This document shows, in pieces, positions 53,940-64,000 of a stretch of DNA of 64,000 nt. The position numbers and the translations under genes were made by a program. Origin of the DNA: Buchnera aphidicola (Anoecia corni) (lineage in GTDB: Bacteria; Pseudomonadota; Gammaproteobacteria; Enterobacterales; Enterobacteriaceae); the NCBI RefSeq assembly GCF_964056675.1, contig NZ_OZ060371.1, forward strand, positions 248,001 to 312,000. The letters are read 5' to 3'. Below the pieces are notes generated by a model. It did no database searches and was not told the DNA's origin. It saw only the letters and a program-made list of their open reading frames with translations. Positions within the stretch are counted from its first letter, which is position 1; each line of letters starts with the position of its first letter.

Positions 53940-55619
53940 TTACTCATTATTTTTTGCAGCTTTAAACGCTTCCATCATAGCGTTTGAAAACTTTTCTTTT
54001 TTCGCTGCATTAGAGTGTATATCATCAGTGCTTTCTTTTTTCAATGTATTTTTATTTTGAACGATAGTTAAATAAACAGTTCTATGTTTTTTATCTACAT
54101 TATTTATTTTTGTGGAAATAATGTCATTAATTTTGTATTGAATAATATTTATCTTATTATTTTTTTCAGGTAATTCAAATAATTTTACGATTCCAGTAAT
54201 ATTATGTTTCATTTTTGTAATAAATCGTGTTTCTTCTATTTTTTTTATTTCTGTTATAAAAGTACCATTTTTTTTCTTTAATTTTAAATAAAAATTTAGA
54301 GGATCTTCTTGCAATTGTTTTATTCCTAGAGATATTCTTTCTCTTTCAGGATCTACTTGAAGTACAATTGCTGTTATTTCTTCTCCTTTTTTATAGTTTT
54401 TAATGGTTTCTTCTCCAGAAGAATTCCAATCTATATCTGATAAATGTACCAGTCCATCTATTCCACCTGGAAGACCAATGAATATTCCAAAATCAGTAAT
54501 AGATTTTATTTTTCCTATTACTTTAGTTCCTTTTTTGTGAATTTCTGAAAAGTTTTTCCATGGATTTTTTTTACATTGTTTTATACCTAGAGATATTCTT
54601 CTTCTTTCTTCGTCTATATCTAGTACCATAATTTCTACAATATCATTTACATTAACTACTTTAGAAGGATGTATATTTTTATTAGTCCAATCCATTTCAG
54701 AAACATGAACTAATCCTTCAATTCCTTCTTCTATTTCAACAAAACATCCGTAATCTGTTAAATTGGTTACTCTTCCTTTTAAAATAGTTTTTTCTGGATA
54801 ACGATTAGAAATAGCTATCCATGGGTCTTCTCCTAGTTGTTTTAGTCCTAATGAAACACGGGTTTTTTCACGGTCAAATTTTAGAATCTTAACTGATATT
54901 TCATCTCCGATACTAACTATTTCGTTAGGATGTTTAACTCTTTTCCAGGACATATCTGTTATGTGTAGTAATCCATCAACTCCTCCTAAATCTACAAAAG
55001 CACCATATTCAGTTAAATTTTTAACTATTCCTTTTACTTTAAGTCCTTCTTGTAGTTTTTCTAATAGTTGATTTCTTTCGGCGCTATTTTCATATTCAAT
55101 AACTGCTCTTCTAGAAACTACTACATTGTTTCGTTTTTTATCTAGTTTTATTACTTTAAAGTCTAAGTTTTTTCCTTCTAAATGCATGGTATCTCTTACT
55201 GGTCTTACGTCAACCAATGAACCTGGTAAAAAAGCTCTAATTTCATCTAGAGAAACTGTAAATCCACCTTTTACTTTACCATCTATTGTTCCATTAATAG
55301 TTTTCTTCTCTTTAAAAGATTGTTCTAATAATAACCAAGATTCATGTCTTTTTGCTTTTTCTCTAGATAATATTGTTTCTCCAAACCCGTCTTCTATCGT
55401 ATCTAGCGAAACATCAGTAAGATCTCCTATAGATATATCTAATTCTCCTTTTTTGTTTTTAAATTGTTCGATAGGAATAGAAGATTCAGATTTTAATCCA
55501 GCATCTACTATAACGGAATCTTTACCTATAGATATAATTGTTCCTTTTAGTATAGATCCAGGAGCAGTTTTTATTTTTTGAAAAGATTCTTCAAGTAATT
55601 GAGAAAATGTTTCAGTCAT
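53940..55619 (-). CDS. rpsA: 30S ribosomal protein S1
   Basis: S1 binds mRNA and helps initiation on leaders with weak ribosome sites, which are common in this genome. The 559 residues equal the E. coli length. Six S1 (OB-fold) repeats are recognisable from the recurring [10 protein letters not shown] and [10 protein letters not shown] type segments, each ending in [12 protein letters not shown] or a similar sequence. The last two repeats are the most diverged. cmk lies upstream on the same strand, as in E. coli, with 111 bases between. Confidence 0.97.
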   Translation of the reverse strand: MTETFSQLLEESFQKIKTAPGSILKGTIISIGKDSVIVDAGLKSESSIPIEQFKNKKGELDISIGDLTDVSLDTIEDGFGETILSREKAKRHESWLLLEQSFKEKKTINGTIDGKVKGGFTVSLDEIRAFLPGSLVDVRPVRDTMHLEGKNLDFKVIKLDKKRNNVVVSRRAVIEYENSAERNQLLEKLQEGLKVKGIVKNLTEYGAFVDLGGVDGLLHITDMSWKRVKHPNEIVSIGDEISVKILKFDREKTRVSLGLKQLGEDPWIAISNRYPEKTILKGRVTNLTDYGCFVEIEEGIEGLVHVSEMDWTNKNIHPSKVVNVNDIVEIMVLDIDEERRRISLGIKQCKKNPWKNFSEIHKKGTKVIGKIKSITDFGIFIGLPGGIDGLVHLSDIDWNSSGEETIKNYKKGEEITAIVLQVDPERERISLGIKQLQEDPLNFYLKLKKKNGTFITEIKKIEETRFITKMKHNITGIVKLFELPEKNNKINIIQYKINDIISTKINNVDKKHRTVYLTIVQNKNTLKKESTDDIHSNAAKKEKFSNAMMEAFKAAKNNE

Positions 55620-55730
55620 ATTATATATGTATATATAGATTATTTAATCTCTACAATTTCCGTATTTTTATTAAGATATAGTACATTTTTCTAAAAAATT
55701 TCCATTTTTTAGGGCTATTTATATAATTTA

Positions 55731-56402
55731 TTATAAATTAAATTTAGATTTAACATATTTCATTGAAATGTTAAACATTTCAGTTGTATTAATATAACTT
55801 GTATCTAATATTATAGCATTTTTTGATGGTTTCAAAGGAGATATTTTTCTAAAAATATCAAGATTATCTCTTTTTTGAATTTCATAATACGTTTTTTTAA
55901 AACTAGTAATTATTCCTCTTTTTCTTAATTGAAGCATTCTTCTGTAAGAACGAATTTTTAAATTTGATGTTAGAAAAAATTTAAGTTGAGAATCAGGAAA
56001 AACTACAGTTCCCATATCTCTTCCATTAGCTACTAAACCAGGGTTTAATCGGAATGATTTTTGAACATTTAATAATATACTTCGTATTTCTGGAATTTGT
56101 GATATTTTAGATGCAAGTATAGAAGTTTTTTCTGTAAAAATGTTATTTGTAATATCTTTTTTATTATAAATTACCTTAAATTTTTTTTTTCTTATAAATA
56201 AAAAGTAGTTTAATTTTTTTGCAATAACAATAACTTTGTTTGGTATAATATAAGAAGAACGTTGTAAATAAATGAGGGCAACTGCCCTGTATATAAAACC
56301 GGATTCTAGCGAAAACCATCCTATTTTTTTAGATATTTTTTTACATAAAGTACTTTTTCCTGACGCGCTTGTTCCATCAATAGTAATTACTGGAATATTC
56401 AT
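55731..56402 (-). CDS. cmk: Cytidylate kinase
   Basis: Cmk phosphorylates CMP and dCMP. The 223-residue protein has the P-loop GTSASGKST at 10-18, the ESGFIYRAVAL nucleotide-binding segment, VANGRDMGTVVFP and the lid LRKRG...QKRDNLD. Length is close to E. coli (227). It lies between aroA and rpsA on the minus strand, the conserved serC-aroA-cmk-rpsA order. Confidence 0.95.
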   Translation of the reverse strand: MNIPVITIDGTSASGKSTLCKKISKKIGWFSLESGFIYRAVALIYLQRSSYIIPNKVIVIAKKLNYFLFIRKKKFKVIYNKKDITNNIFTEKTSILASKISQIPEIRSILLNVQKSFRLNPGLVANGRDMGTVVFPDSQLKFFLTSNLKIRSYRRMLQLRKRGIITSFKKTYYEIQKRDNLDIFRKISPLKPSKNAIILDTSYINTTEMFNISMKYVKSKFNL

Positions 56403-56705
56403 AATAGTTAAATAGAATAAGTTTTAATTAAAAGATTATTGTTTTTTTTTATATAAGTATATATTAGATATATATATGTAAATATATTAAAATTTTAAAA
56501 ATAGTATTTTAGATTTTATTATATAAATTAAAATAAATAAATTTTATTTATTATTATTTTAAATTAAAACCTAATTGTATAAAATTTTTTATTTTAAAAA
56601 TAAAATGTTAGTTTTATATGTAGATTGTTAATAAGATAAATCTTATTTTCATAATATTTGCATAAGATATAAATATATATAAATATCTTGTAAAATATTA
56701 TATGT
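56403..56705. other. Spacer aroA / cmk
   Basis: These 303 A/T-rich bases lie upstream of cmk on the minus strand. No gene or clear hairpin is seen. It likely contains the cmk-rpsA promoter. Confidence 0.5.
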
Positions 56706-57995
56706 TTAATTATAAAAACTTATTTTATTAAAAACAGAAAAATAATTTGGAAATGTTTTTGAAACACATTCTGGATCTATTATGTTAACTGATGTTTCTG
56801 ATAGAGATATAAGAGAAAAACACATTGCTATTCTATGATCATTATATGTATTAATAGAAGATGTAATAAATTTTTTAGGAGGAGTAATAGAAATATAATC
56901 TTCACCTTCTATTACTATGGCACCAATTTTTCTTAATTCAGTAGACATTGCATGTAATCTATCTGTTTCTTTAACTCTCCAATTATATATGTTTCTGATA
57001 GTTGTTGTTCCATTAGCAAACAACGCTACCATAGCAATAGTCATTGCTGCATCAGGAATATCATTCATATCCATATCAATTCCACACAGTTTTCCTTTCG
57101 AACATTTTACAAAATTTTCTCCCCAAAATATTATAGCTCCCATTTTTTGAAGTACGTTAATAAATCTAATGTCTCCTTGTATACTATTTCTATATATGTT
57201 ATTTAAAACAATATTTTTACCTTTAATAGCTGCAGCTGCTAGAAAATAAGTAGCTGAAGATAAATCACTTTCTATGTAGTAAGTTCCTGGACTACGGTAA
57301 GTTTGTTGTCCTTTAATATAAAACGTTTTATAATTCTCATGTTTTATTTTTATTCCAAAATGTTGAATGATATTTAATGTCATTTTAATATAGGGAATTG
57401 ATACTAATTTTTTCTTTACTGTAATAGTAGTGTCATTAATGGCTAGTGGAGATGCTATCAAAAGTGCTGATAAATATTGGCTAGAAATATTCCCACGTAT
57501 TGAAATTTTTCCTCCAACAAATCCTCCTTTTGTTTGTACTGGTGGAAATCCTTCTTTTTTTTGTATATATTTAATTTTAGCTCCTCCTTGTTTTAGACAG
57601 TCAACTAAATCTCCTATAGGACGTTCTTGCATTCTTTCATCACCTGTAATAACAAAATCATTATTAACTAAAGATAAAACAGCAACTAAAGATCTTATAG
57701 CTGTTCCTGCGTTTCCTAAAAATATAGATGATTTTTTATTATTTTTAAAATCAATTCCATTTCCATATATATGACAAATAGAGTTTTTTTTTTCTAAAAT
57801 GTAATGTACACCTAAATTTTTTAAAGCTAAAAGCATGAATTGTGTATCATGACTATCTAATAAATTTATTAAACTAGTTTTTCCGTTAGAAATCGCAGAA
57901 ATAAGAAGTGCTCTATTGGAAATGCTTTTTGAACCAGGTAAATCTATTTTTCCTTGAACGTAAGCAATAGGTTTTATAGTTAAAGATGTTTTCAT
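56706..57995 (-). CDS. aroA: 5-enolpyruvylshikimate-3-phosphate synthase
   Basis: AroA joins shikimate-3-phosphate and PEP on the way to chorismate, feeding tryptophan and phenylalanine synthesis. The 429 residues contain LPGSKSISNRALL with Lys23, LGNAGTAIRSL, the DERMQERPI segment, SSQYLSALL and the KETDRLHAM motif. Length matches E. coli (427). It lies 73 bases after serC, as in the enteric serC-aroA operon. Confidence 0.97.
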   Translation of the reverse strand: MKTSLTIKPIAYVQGKIDLPGSKSISNRALLISAISNGKTSLINLLDSHDTQFMLLALKNLGVHYILEKKNSICHIYGNGIDFKNNKKSSIFLGNAGTAIRSLVAVLSLVNNDFVITGDERMQERPIGDLVDCLKQGGAKIKYIQKKEGFPPVQTKGGFVGGKISIRGNISSQYLSALLIASPLAINDTTITVKKKLVSIPYIKMTLNIIQHFGIKIKHENYKTFYIKGQQTYRSPGTYYIESDLSSATYFLAAAAIKGKNIVLNNIYRNSIQGDIRFINVLQKMGAIIFWGENFVKCSKGKLCGIDMDMNDIPDAAMTIAMVALFANGTTTIRNIYNWRVKETDRLHAMSTELRKIGAIVIEGEDYISITPPKKFITSSINTYNDHRIAMCFSLISLSETSVNIIDPECVSKTFPNYFSVFNKISFYN

Positions 57996-58068
57996 ATAGT
58001 AAATTTCCTAGAAAAAATTATTTGTATATATTAAGTATTGTTTATTATTTACATAATAATTAATTAAA

Positions 58069-59160
58069 CTATCCATATTTTTTTTCAAAATATTTCATGT
58101 ATGAAGATAGTTTTTTTACTCCATTAAAAGTCATAGCATTATAAATAGAAGCGCGCATACCACCTATTAAAGAATGTCCTTTCAAAAATAAAAGACCATT
58201 TTTATGTGTTTTTTTTAAAAATAGTTCATTCAATTTTTCATCTTTTAAAAAAAACGAAATATTCATAGATGATCTATTTTTTTTATCAATAAAATTAGTG
58301 TATAGAGAACTATCATCTATTGTTTTGTACAAAAGATTAGATTTTTTTTCATTTATTTTTTCTATTTCTGCAATTCCTCCTATTTTTTTTATCCATTTAA
58401 ATACCAAACCTGCTACGTATAAAGAAAAAGTAACAGGAGTATTAAACATGGATTTATTTTTTAAAATATTTCTATAATTTAAAACAGATGGACAATGTTC
58501 ATGGCATTTTTTAATTAAATCTTCTCGTATAATAACTATTGTTATACCAGATGGTCCTATGTTTTTTTGAGCACTGGCATATATCATTCCGTAATCTTTA
58601 ATATTTATTTTTCTAGATAGAATACTTGAAGAAAAGTCAGCTATTACTGCAATGGATTTATTAAAATTTGGTCTTTCGTATATAGCAATACCTTCTATTG
58701 TTTCATTGTGACAATAGTGAATATAAGACGTTTTATCATTGATATTCCATTCTTTCATTGGTGAAATAGAATATTTTCCGTCTCTTATTTTACGTACATT
58801 TATTAATTTAGAAGAGCATAAACGTTGAGATTCTGTAAAAGCACTTTTAGACCAGTAACCACTATTAATGTAGTTTGCGGTTTGAGTTGTATTCAATAAA
58901 TTCATAGGAATAGCGTAAAATTGAGCTCTTGCTCCTCCAGAACAAAATAATATTTTGTAGTTTTCAGGTATATTCATTATTTTTTTTAAATTTTTTTTTG
59001 CTGTTTCAAACATATCAACAAAATCTTTAAAACGATGACTTATTTCAATAATAGAAACTCCTAAATTATTCCAATTGTGAATATTTTTAGAAATAGTATT
59101 TAATACTTTTCTCGGAATCATAGCTGGTCCAGCACTAAAATTATAAATTTTACTATTCAT
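58069..59160 (-). CDS. serC: Phosphoserine aminotransferase
   Basis: SerC makes phosphoserine from 3-phosphohydroxypyruvate and also serves pyridoxine synthesis. The PLP lysine is Lys199 in ASAQKNIGPSG. The opening YNFSAGPAMIP, the EISHR segment and the closing GGMRASIYNAM are conserved. Length is 363 against 362 in E. coli. It precedes aroA in the same direction. serA and serB are not in this window. Confidence 0.96.
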   Translation of the reverse strand: MNSKIYNFSAGPAMIPRKVLNTISKNIHNWNNLGVSIIEISHRFKDFVDMFETAKKNLKKIMNIPENYKILFCSGGARAQFYAIPMNLLNTTQTANYINSGYWSKSAFTESQRLCSSKLINVRKIRDGKYSISPMKEWNINDKTSYIHYCHNETIEGIAIYERPNFNKSIAVIADFSSSILSRKINIKDYGMIYASAQKNIGPSGITIVIIREDLIKKCHEHCPSVLNYRNILKNKSMFNTPVTFSLYVAGLVFKWIKKIGGIAEIEKINEKKSNLLYKTIDDSSLYTNFIDKKNRSSMNISFFLKDEKLNELFLKKTHKNGLLFLKGHSLIGGMRASIYNAMTFNGVKKLSSYMKYFEKKYG

Positions 59161-59243
59161 TTCTTTCTCATCTAATGTTTAAATTGTAAAAATTATTAAT
59201 TTAGATGTTAATCTAAAAAATTAAATATTAATTTAATTAATTT

Positions 59244-60536
59244 TTATTGTATAAATTTTAATCCATTCATATATTTTTCTTGCAAAACAGTAGGAACTTC
59301 TATTTTTCCGTCAGAATGTTGATAATTTTCGATAATGGCAGCCAATGTTCTTCCAACAGCTAATCCAGATGCGTTCAACGTGTGTAAAAAATTATTTTTT
59401 GATTTTTTTTTTCTAGAATATTTTAGATTAATTCTTCTCGATTGAAAATCTAACATATTAGAACAAGAAGATACTTCTATATATTTATCCATAGATGGAA
59501 ACCAAACTTCTAAATCATAAGTTTTAGAAGCAGAAAAACCTAGATCTTGTGTGCATAGGAGAACTTTCCTATATGGTAGTTTTAATAGTCTCAATACTTT
59601 TTCTGCGTGATTAGTTATTACTTCTAAAGCTAAAGATGATTTTTTTGGATGGACGATTTGTACAATTTCTACTTTTTCAAATTGATGAGTTCGAATTAGC
59701 CCCTTTGTGTTTTGTCCATAAGAATAATTTTCTGATCGAAAACAAGGAGAATGAGCTGTTAATAAAATAGGTAATTCATTTTTATTAATTAGTTTATTTT
59801 TAAATAAGTTTACTAGTGGTACTTCTGAAGTTGGAATTAAAGAGTACTCTAATTTATTTTTATTTTTAGAATAAATATGAAAAAGTTCTTCGCTAAATTT
59901 GGGTAATTGTCCTGTTCCATATAAACAGTCTGAATTTACTATATAAGGAACATATATTTCTGAATATCCATGTTTTATTGTATGCAAATCTAACATAAAT
60001 TGACCAAGTGCTCTATGAAGTAAAGCAATTTTATTCTTCATAACAATAAATTGAGAACCAGATATATTTAAATTTGGATTAGAATCAAATCCGAGAATAT
60101 TATTACCAAGTTGAATGTGATTTTTAAATAGTATATTAGTTTTTTTATATTTATTCCCCCATTGGAATATTTCATGATTACTAGTATTATTTTTTCCTAT
60201 TGGAGTATCTTTATGAGGTATATTAGGTATATTGAGGTAAAATTCTAAAATTATTTTTTTCAGAAAGGATAATTTTTTTTTATTATGTTGAATAGTATTA
60301 TTAATATTCACCACTTTTTTTTTTAAATGTGAATTTTTTTTAGATATTAATTTAAAGCTTCCAATTAATCTTGAAAAATAATTTCGTTTTTTTTGAAGGG
60401 TTTCAGTATGTAATTGAAGAATTCTTCTTTTAGATTCTAACGTATTTATTTTATGTATATTTAAATTAAATCCACGGTTTTTTAATTTTTTTTTTATTAA
60501 TTCAGGTTGAATACGAAATAAGATTGGATCTAACAT
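59244..60536 (-). CDS. serS: Serine-tRNA ligase
   Basis: SerS charges tRNA-Ser. The 430-residue class II synthetase has the N-terminal tRNA-binding coiled coil (about residues 28-100). TSEVPLVNLF, motif 2 PCFRSENYSYGQNTKG, EKVEIVQIV and motif 3 ASGLAVGRTLAAIIENYQ are intact. Length matches E. coli (430). In E. coli lolA and rarA lie next to serS. lolA is kept and rarA is lost, leaving 113 bases. Confidence 0.97.
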   Translation of the reverse strand: MLDPILFRIQPELIKKKLKNRGFNLNIHKINTLESKRRILQLHTETLQKKRNYFSRLIGSFKLISKKNSHLKKKVVNINNTIQHNKKKLSFLKKIILEFYLNIPNIPHKDTPIGKNNTSNHEIFQWGNKYKKTNILFKNHIQLGNNILGFDSNPNLNISGSQFIVMKNKIALLHRALGQFMLDLHTIKHGYSEIYVPYIVNSDCLYGTGQLPKFSEELFHIYSKNKNKLEYSLIPTSEVPLVNLFKNKLINKNELPILLTAHSPCFRSENYSYGQNTKGLIRTHQFEKVEIVQIVHPKKSSLALEVITNHAEKVLRLLKLPYRKVLLCTQDLGFSASKTYDLEVWFPSMDKYIEVSSCSNMLDFQSRRINLKYSRKKKSKNNFLHTLNASGLAVGRTLAAIIENYQHSDGKIEVPTVLQEKYMNGLKFIQ

Positions 60537-60649
60537 TTTTTTTTACAAAAATAGAGTGAGTGTAGTTTGCGTTAAGTTTTAATTATTTGATTTCAATAAT
60601 AAAAAAACGCAAACATGATTTTAAATGTTATTAAAAATTTTGTTAATAA

Positions 60650-61273
60650 TTAACTATTACTTGAATTGCTTAGTCGTAGATCGTTAACTTCAGTTTTTTC
60701 TGGAATTACGAAATCAAATTTATTTGGTTCTACATCCCATTTGTTTTGGCTTCGGAATTCAAATATAATTCGTTCGCTGTTTTCATCTATGAACTCAACT
60801 CTTTTAATAATACCTTCTTCTGTTATGTTTATATTAATTTTTTTATAAGGTAAAAATTTTTCACTTAGAATCATATTAAATGCGTTATTTTTATGTTTGC
60901 TTATTATTGATTTTAGAAATGATGGATCATTTATCATAGATAGAATTTGTACATTTTTTTTCATATGTTCAAATGGTAAAATAGTTACGTTATGATCTTC
61001 TATATTAAAATGCCATACTGTTTTTCCATTAGATACTACTTTTACAGGACTAGGAGAATCTATATGAATATAAAATGTAGTTTTGTCTTTAATCCAAAGC
61101 TTTCCTTTAGAATCAAAAATTTGTTTTCCATCTTTATCTATTATTTTTTGTTTAAATTCTAAAAAGATATTTTTTAAATGATTTAATCGATTTTCTAAAT
61201 CTAATTGTTTGTCGAATGCCATTGAAGATACTGATAATAATACTGCAAAGATAAACAACAATATTTTATTCAT
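60650..61273 (-). CDS. lolA: Outer-membrane lipoprotein carrier LolA
   Basis: LolA is the periplasmic chaperone that carries lipoproteins from the LolCDE complex to the outer membrane. The 207 residues begin with a clear signal peptide (about 1-19, ending SSMA). The mature protein aligns with E. coli LolA: the N-terminal FLEFKQKI (FHASFTQKV in E. coli), GKLWIKDKTTFYIH, VVSNGKTVWHFN and the closing DFVIPEKTEVNDLR. It lies upstream of serS as in enteric bacteria. The gene looks intact, although the site next to mfd where lolCDE would be expected is empty. Confidence 0.9.
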   Translation of the reverse strand: MNKILLFIFAVLLSVSSMAFDKQLDLENRLNHLKNIFLEFKQKIIDKDGKQIFDSKGKLWIKDKTTFYIHIDSPSPVKVVSNGKTVWHFNIEDHNVTILPFEHMKKNVQILSMINDPSFLKSIISKHKNNAFNMILSEKFLPYKKININITEEGIIKRVEFIDENSERIIFEFRSQNKWDVEPNKFDFVIPEKTEVNDLRLSNSSNS

Positions 61274-61598
61274 TTTTTTGTCCTAAAATCAGTTAAAAAA
61301 AAAGATATGGTGTTTTCATATTTATATGAGTTTAAATTAAATATTTTTATTTAGAATAAACATATAGTTTATATTAGGATTTTAAATATGTATAGAAGAT
61401 AAACTCATTTATTTGCGTTTAATTAGAATAACATATAAAATAATATTTCTATTAGAATTAATTGAAATAATATTATTATATATTAAAAAATAAATTTTTA
61501 TATTTAAATTTTATAGTATATAAAATTTTGAAAATAAATAAAGTATTAAAAATAAATAAATTTTAAATTAGTCCAATATATGTATTTATAAAAGAAAA
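61274..61598. other. Divergent spacer lolA / trxB
   Basis: These 325 A/T-rich bases are without coding signal. In E. coli lrp and ftsK lie between trxB and lolA, and both are missing here. Promoters in both directions are expected. Confidence 0.5.
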
Positions 61599-62552
61599 AT
61601 GGAAACTAAAAATACTTCACTTCTTATACTAGGATCTGGTCCAGCTGGCTATACTGCTTCAATTTATGCATCTAGAGCTAATTTGTTTCCAATATTAATT
61701 ACAGGAAATATAGTAGGAGGACAATTAACTACAACGTATACTATTGAAAACTGGCCGGGAGATTTTTCGACTTTAAGTGGAATAGATTTAATGGATAGAA
61801 TGCATAAACATGCAAAGAAATTTAAAGTTGATATAATTAATGATGAAATTCTAGAAGTAGATTTTTTAACAAAACCATTTTATTTAATAGGACGAACGTT
61901 TTGTTATAGAACTGATGCATTAATTATAGCAACAGGTGCTTCTCCTCGGTATTTAGGGATAAGTTCTGAAAATAAGTTCAAAGGGAAAGGAGTATCAACT
62001 TGTGCTGTTTGTGATGGTTTTTTTTATGTAAAAAAAGATGTAGTAGTTATAGGAGGAGGTAATACTGCTGTAGAAGAAGCTTTATTTTTATCAAAAATAG
62101 CTAGAAAAGTTTTTATAGTACATAGAAATAAATATTTTAGTGCAGAAAGTATATTACTATATCAATTAAAAAAAAAAGTAAAAGAAAAAAAAATAATATT
62201 GTATACGAACTTTATAGTTGATGAAATTTTAGGAACAAAAGAAGAAGTTACTGGAATTAAAATAAAATCTAATATAAACAATAATGAATTTATTACTATA
62301 AATGTTGCAGCAGTTTTTATAGCTATAGGACATACTCCTAATACAAAAATATTCAAAAATCATTTAAAAATGAAAAATGAATATATTTCTGTGAACTTTG
62401 GAATACATAGTGGATTTACTAAAACTAGTACTGAAGGCATTTTTGCGGCAGGGGATGTAATTGACCATGTATACAGACAAGCTATTACTTCTTCAGCAAC
62501 AGGATGTATGGCTGCTTTAGATGCTGAAAAGTATTTAAATGCAAAAAAATAA
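61599..62552 (+). CDS. trxB: Thioredoxin reductase
   Basis: TrxB reduces thioredoxin with NADPH through FAD and a redox disulfide. The 317 residues have the FAD-binding GSGPAGYTA and the redox pair Cys135/Cys138 in CAVCDGFF (CATC in E. coli). The NADPH-binding GGGNTAVEEA and the C-terminal TSTEGIFAAGDV are also present. Length is close to E. coli (321). infA follows on the same strand after 193 bases, with no tRNA-Ser between. Confidence 0.96.
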   Translation: METKNTSLLILGSGPAGYTASIYASRANLFPILITGNIVGGQLTTTYTIENWPGDFSTLSGIDLMDRMHKHAKKFKVDIINDEILEVDFLTKPFYLIGRTFCYRTDALIIATGASPRYLGISSENKFKGKGVSTCAVCDGFFYVKKDVVVIGGGNTAVEEALFLSKIARKVFIVHRNKYFSAESILLYQLKKKVKEKKIILYTNFIVDEILGTKEEVTGIKIKSNINNNEFITINVAAVFIAIGHTPNTKIFKNHLKMKNEYISVNFGIHSGFTKTSTEGIFAAGDVIDHVYRQAITSSATGCMAALDAEKYLNAKK

Positions 62553-62745
62553 AATATTTTTTTCGATATCATTCAGTATAAATTATAGATAAACTTACAT
62601 TTTTTACTAAAAAAATTAACTTAAATTGTATATATGAAATATAAAATAAAAAATTTAAAAAAATAATTCATTTTCAATTTTTTAAAATTTTAGTAATAAA
62701 TAACAACTTGAGATCAACTGAAAAATAATAGAGAACAAGTAAATT

Positions 62746-62964
62746 ATGCACAAAAAAGATAATGTAGAAATGCAAGGAACTGTAATTGATACTTTACCTA
62801 ATACCATGTTTCGAGTAAAACTAGAAAACGATCATATTATTATTGCTCATATATCAGGAAAAATGCGAAAAAATTACATTAGAATTCTTACTGGAGATAA
62901 GGTTACGGTAGAATTAACTCCATATGATATTTCTAAAGGAAGAATAATTTTTAGAAGTAGATAA
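62746..62964 (+). CDS. infA: Translation initiation factor IF-1
   Basis: IF-1 is a 72-residue OB-fold protein that blocks the A site during initiation. The sequence is almost identical to E. coli, including IEMQGTV-like [18 protein letters not shown] and the invariant [20 protein letters not shown]. The stop codon is followed directly by a 36-bp palindrome. No aat gene is upstream. Confidence 0.98.
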   Translation: MHKKDNVEMQGTVIDTLPNTMFRVKLENDHIIIAHISGKMRKNYIRILTGDKVTVELTPYDISKGRIIFRSR

Positions 62965-63000
62965 ATATATTAAATATTATTTAAATAATATTTAATATAT
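62965..63000. terminator. Perfect 36-bp A/T palindrome starting at the base after the infA stop
   Basis: The two 18-base halves (62965-62982 and 62983-63000) are exact reverse complements and contain no G or C. It may fold in the infA 3' end or mark termination, but there is no GC-rich stem or T run. It is the longest perfect palindrome I found in the window. Confidence 0.5.
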
Positions 63001-63212
63001 ACAATATATTTTAAATAGTAATGTTTTCTTATTTTGAATAAAAAAGAATTTTACAGGTTTATTAATAAAAATTATTAAATATATTAATTGTTTTAAAAAA
63101 TAATGTTTATTAATATGACAAAAAAAAATTTATATGCTAATTTCGAAAAATATGATTTATTTTTATTAACGTATTAAACACATATATGTTTTATAGATTG
63201 AAGAGAAGTTAT

Positions 63213-64000
63213 ATGCGTACAAAATATTGTGGAGATTTATGTTTGATAGATATAGATACATCAGTTATTTTATGTGGATGGGTTGATAAAATTAGAAATT
63301 TTGGAAGTTTTTTGTTTTTAGATTTAAGAGATAATAAAGGAATAGTTCAAATCTTTATAGATAAGAAAAATAAAAATCTGTATCAAGAATTTTCTATTTT
63401 AAAAAATGAATATTGTATTAAAGTTCATGGTATTGTAAAGAAAAGATTGGACAAAAATATTAATTTAAACTTAAATACTGGAAAAATAGAAGTATTAGCA
63501 AAAAAAATATATGTATTTAATGAATCTAAGTCATTTCCTTTAGATTATTACCATACATATAGTGAAGAAAAAAGATTTTTATTTCGTTATTTAGATCTTA
63601 GAAATAAAAAAAATATAAATATTTTTAAAATTAGAAGTAAAATAGTATATTTATTACACCATTTTCTGCAAAGTCATAAATTTATAAATGTAGAAACTCC
63701 AATTCTGACAAAAGTAATGAATGAAGGATCAAGAAACTATTTAGTTGCTAGTAGAATACATATTAATAAATTTTACGCTCTATCTCAATCTCCTCAAATA
63801 TATAAACAACTTCTTATGATATCAGGATTTGACCGTTATTATCAGATAACTAAATGTTTTAGAGATGAAGATTTGCGTTCAGATCGACAACCAGAATTTA
63901 CGCAACTAGATGTGGAAATGTCATTTATGCATGTAAAAAAAGTTCGTTTAATTATGGAAAAAATGATTCGGAATTTATGGAAAAAAGTTTTAAAAATTCG
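63213..64000 (+). CDS. aspS: Aspartate-tRNA ligase, N-terminal part (runs off the window)
   Basis: AspS charges tRNA-Asp. The 262 residues inside the window start with MRTKYCGDLCLIDI. They contain the OB-fold anticodon-binding domain (to about 105), the hinge, and the first part of the class II catalytic domain. ETPILTK, QSPQIYKQLLM, and motif 2 FRDEDLRSDRQPEFTQLDVE are visible. The start is supported by AGAGAAG about six bases upstream and by alignment with E. coli. Motif 3 and the GAD insertion lie beyond the window. Confidence 0.96.
   Translation, partial: MRTKYCGDLCLIDIDTSVILCGWVDKIRNFGSFLFLDLRDNKGIVQIFIDKKNKNLYQEFSILKNEYCIKVHGIVKKRLDKNINLNLNTGKIEVLAKKIYVFNESKSFPLDYYHTYSEEKRFLFRYLDLRNKKNINIFKIRSKIVYLLHHFLQSHKFINVETPILTKVMNEGSRNYLVASRIHINKFYALSQSPQIYKQLLMISGFDRYYQITKCFRDEDLRSDRQPEFTQLDVEMSFMHVKKVRLIMEKMIRNLWKKVLKI

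Noticed and set aside
55126..55581. A 151-codon open frame on the plus strand opposite rpsA
   Set aside because: It is an antisense shadow of the conserved S1 repeats and has no ribosome site or family features.
62553..62745. tRNA-Ser gene between trxB and infA
   Set aside because: The stretch is uniformly A/T-rich with no cloverleaf arms or T-loop motif. No tRNA was found in any spacer.

Overview
The window is a very AT-rich bacterial chromosome segment with enterobacterial genes and long gene-poor spacers. I see no mobile elements, no tRNA or rRNA genes and no CRISPR arrays. Gene content, order and protein similarity all point to Buchnera aphidicola, the obligate aphid symbiont. Diagnostic blocks are lepA-lepB-rnc-era, trpDC(F)BA without trpEG, leuABCD, bioB, sucAB without sucCD, and serC-aroA-cmk-rpsA. 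The leuABCD genes sit in the chromosome here, whereas many Buchnera carry them on a plasmid, so this is probably a lineage with a chromosomal leu cluster. The species cannot be named from the sequence alone. I count 48 genes: 45 complete, two cut by the window ends (era, aspS) and one frameshifted (fabI).

Layout. 1-3746: era, rnc, lepB and lepA on the minus strand. 4189-13021: mnmA, purB, broken fabI, rnb, a MarC-family gene, lipB and lipA, all plus strand. 13820-19789: yciA, yciC and the tryptophan genes trpA, trpB, trpC(F), trpD, minus strand. 20138-31070: an EamA-type transporter, rluB, suhB (minus), rlmN, hisS, glyA and bioB (minus). 31071-41636: pgl (minus), leuA-leuB-leuC-leuD, a shortened mfd (minus), then a 1.5 kb empty stretch. 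41637-52601: gapA, fldA (minus), phrB, ybgI, sucA, sucB, gpmA and pfkA. 52943-61273: tpiA, rpsA, cmk, aroA, serC, serS and lolA, all minus. 61599-64000: trxB, infA and the start of aspS.

Together the genes give glycolysis (pfkA, tpiA, gapA, gpmA, pgl), the lipoylated 2-oxoglutarate dehydrogenase E1/E2 with its lipoylation enzymes (lipB, lipA), amino-acid supply to the host (leu, trp, aroA, serC, glyA), and translation and RNA processing. Many spacers sit where E. coli has genes: hflD, yciB, sohB/topA, ispG, bioA/bioD, lolCDE, ihfB, rarA and ftsK. They look like fully eroded gene sites.

I found no new multi-gene system. The observations most worth checking are: a full-length SuhB in which all four catalytic metal ligands are Asn; RNase III with Asp114 changed to Asn; fabI broken by one base in an A10 tract; Mfd reduced to its RNA-polymerase-binding and motor parts; a lone bioB; LolA with the lolCDE site empty; a 592-base gap inside the leu cluster; and unusually perfect hairpins in several convergent or downstream spacers.
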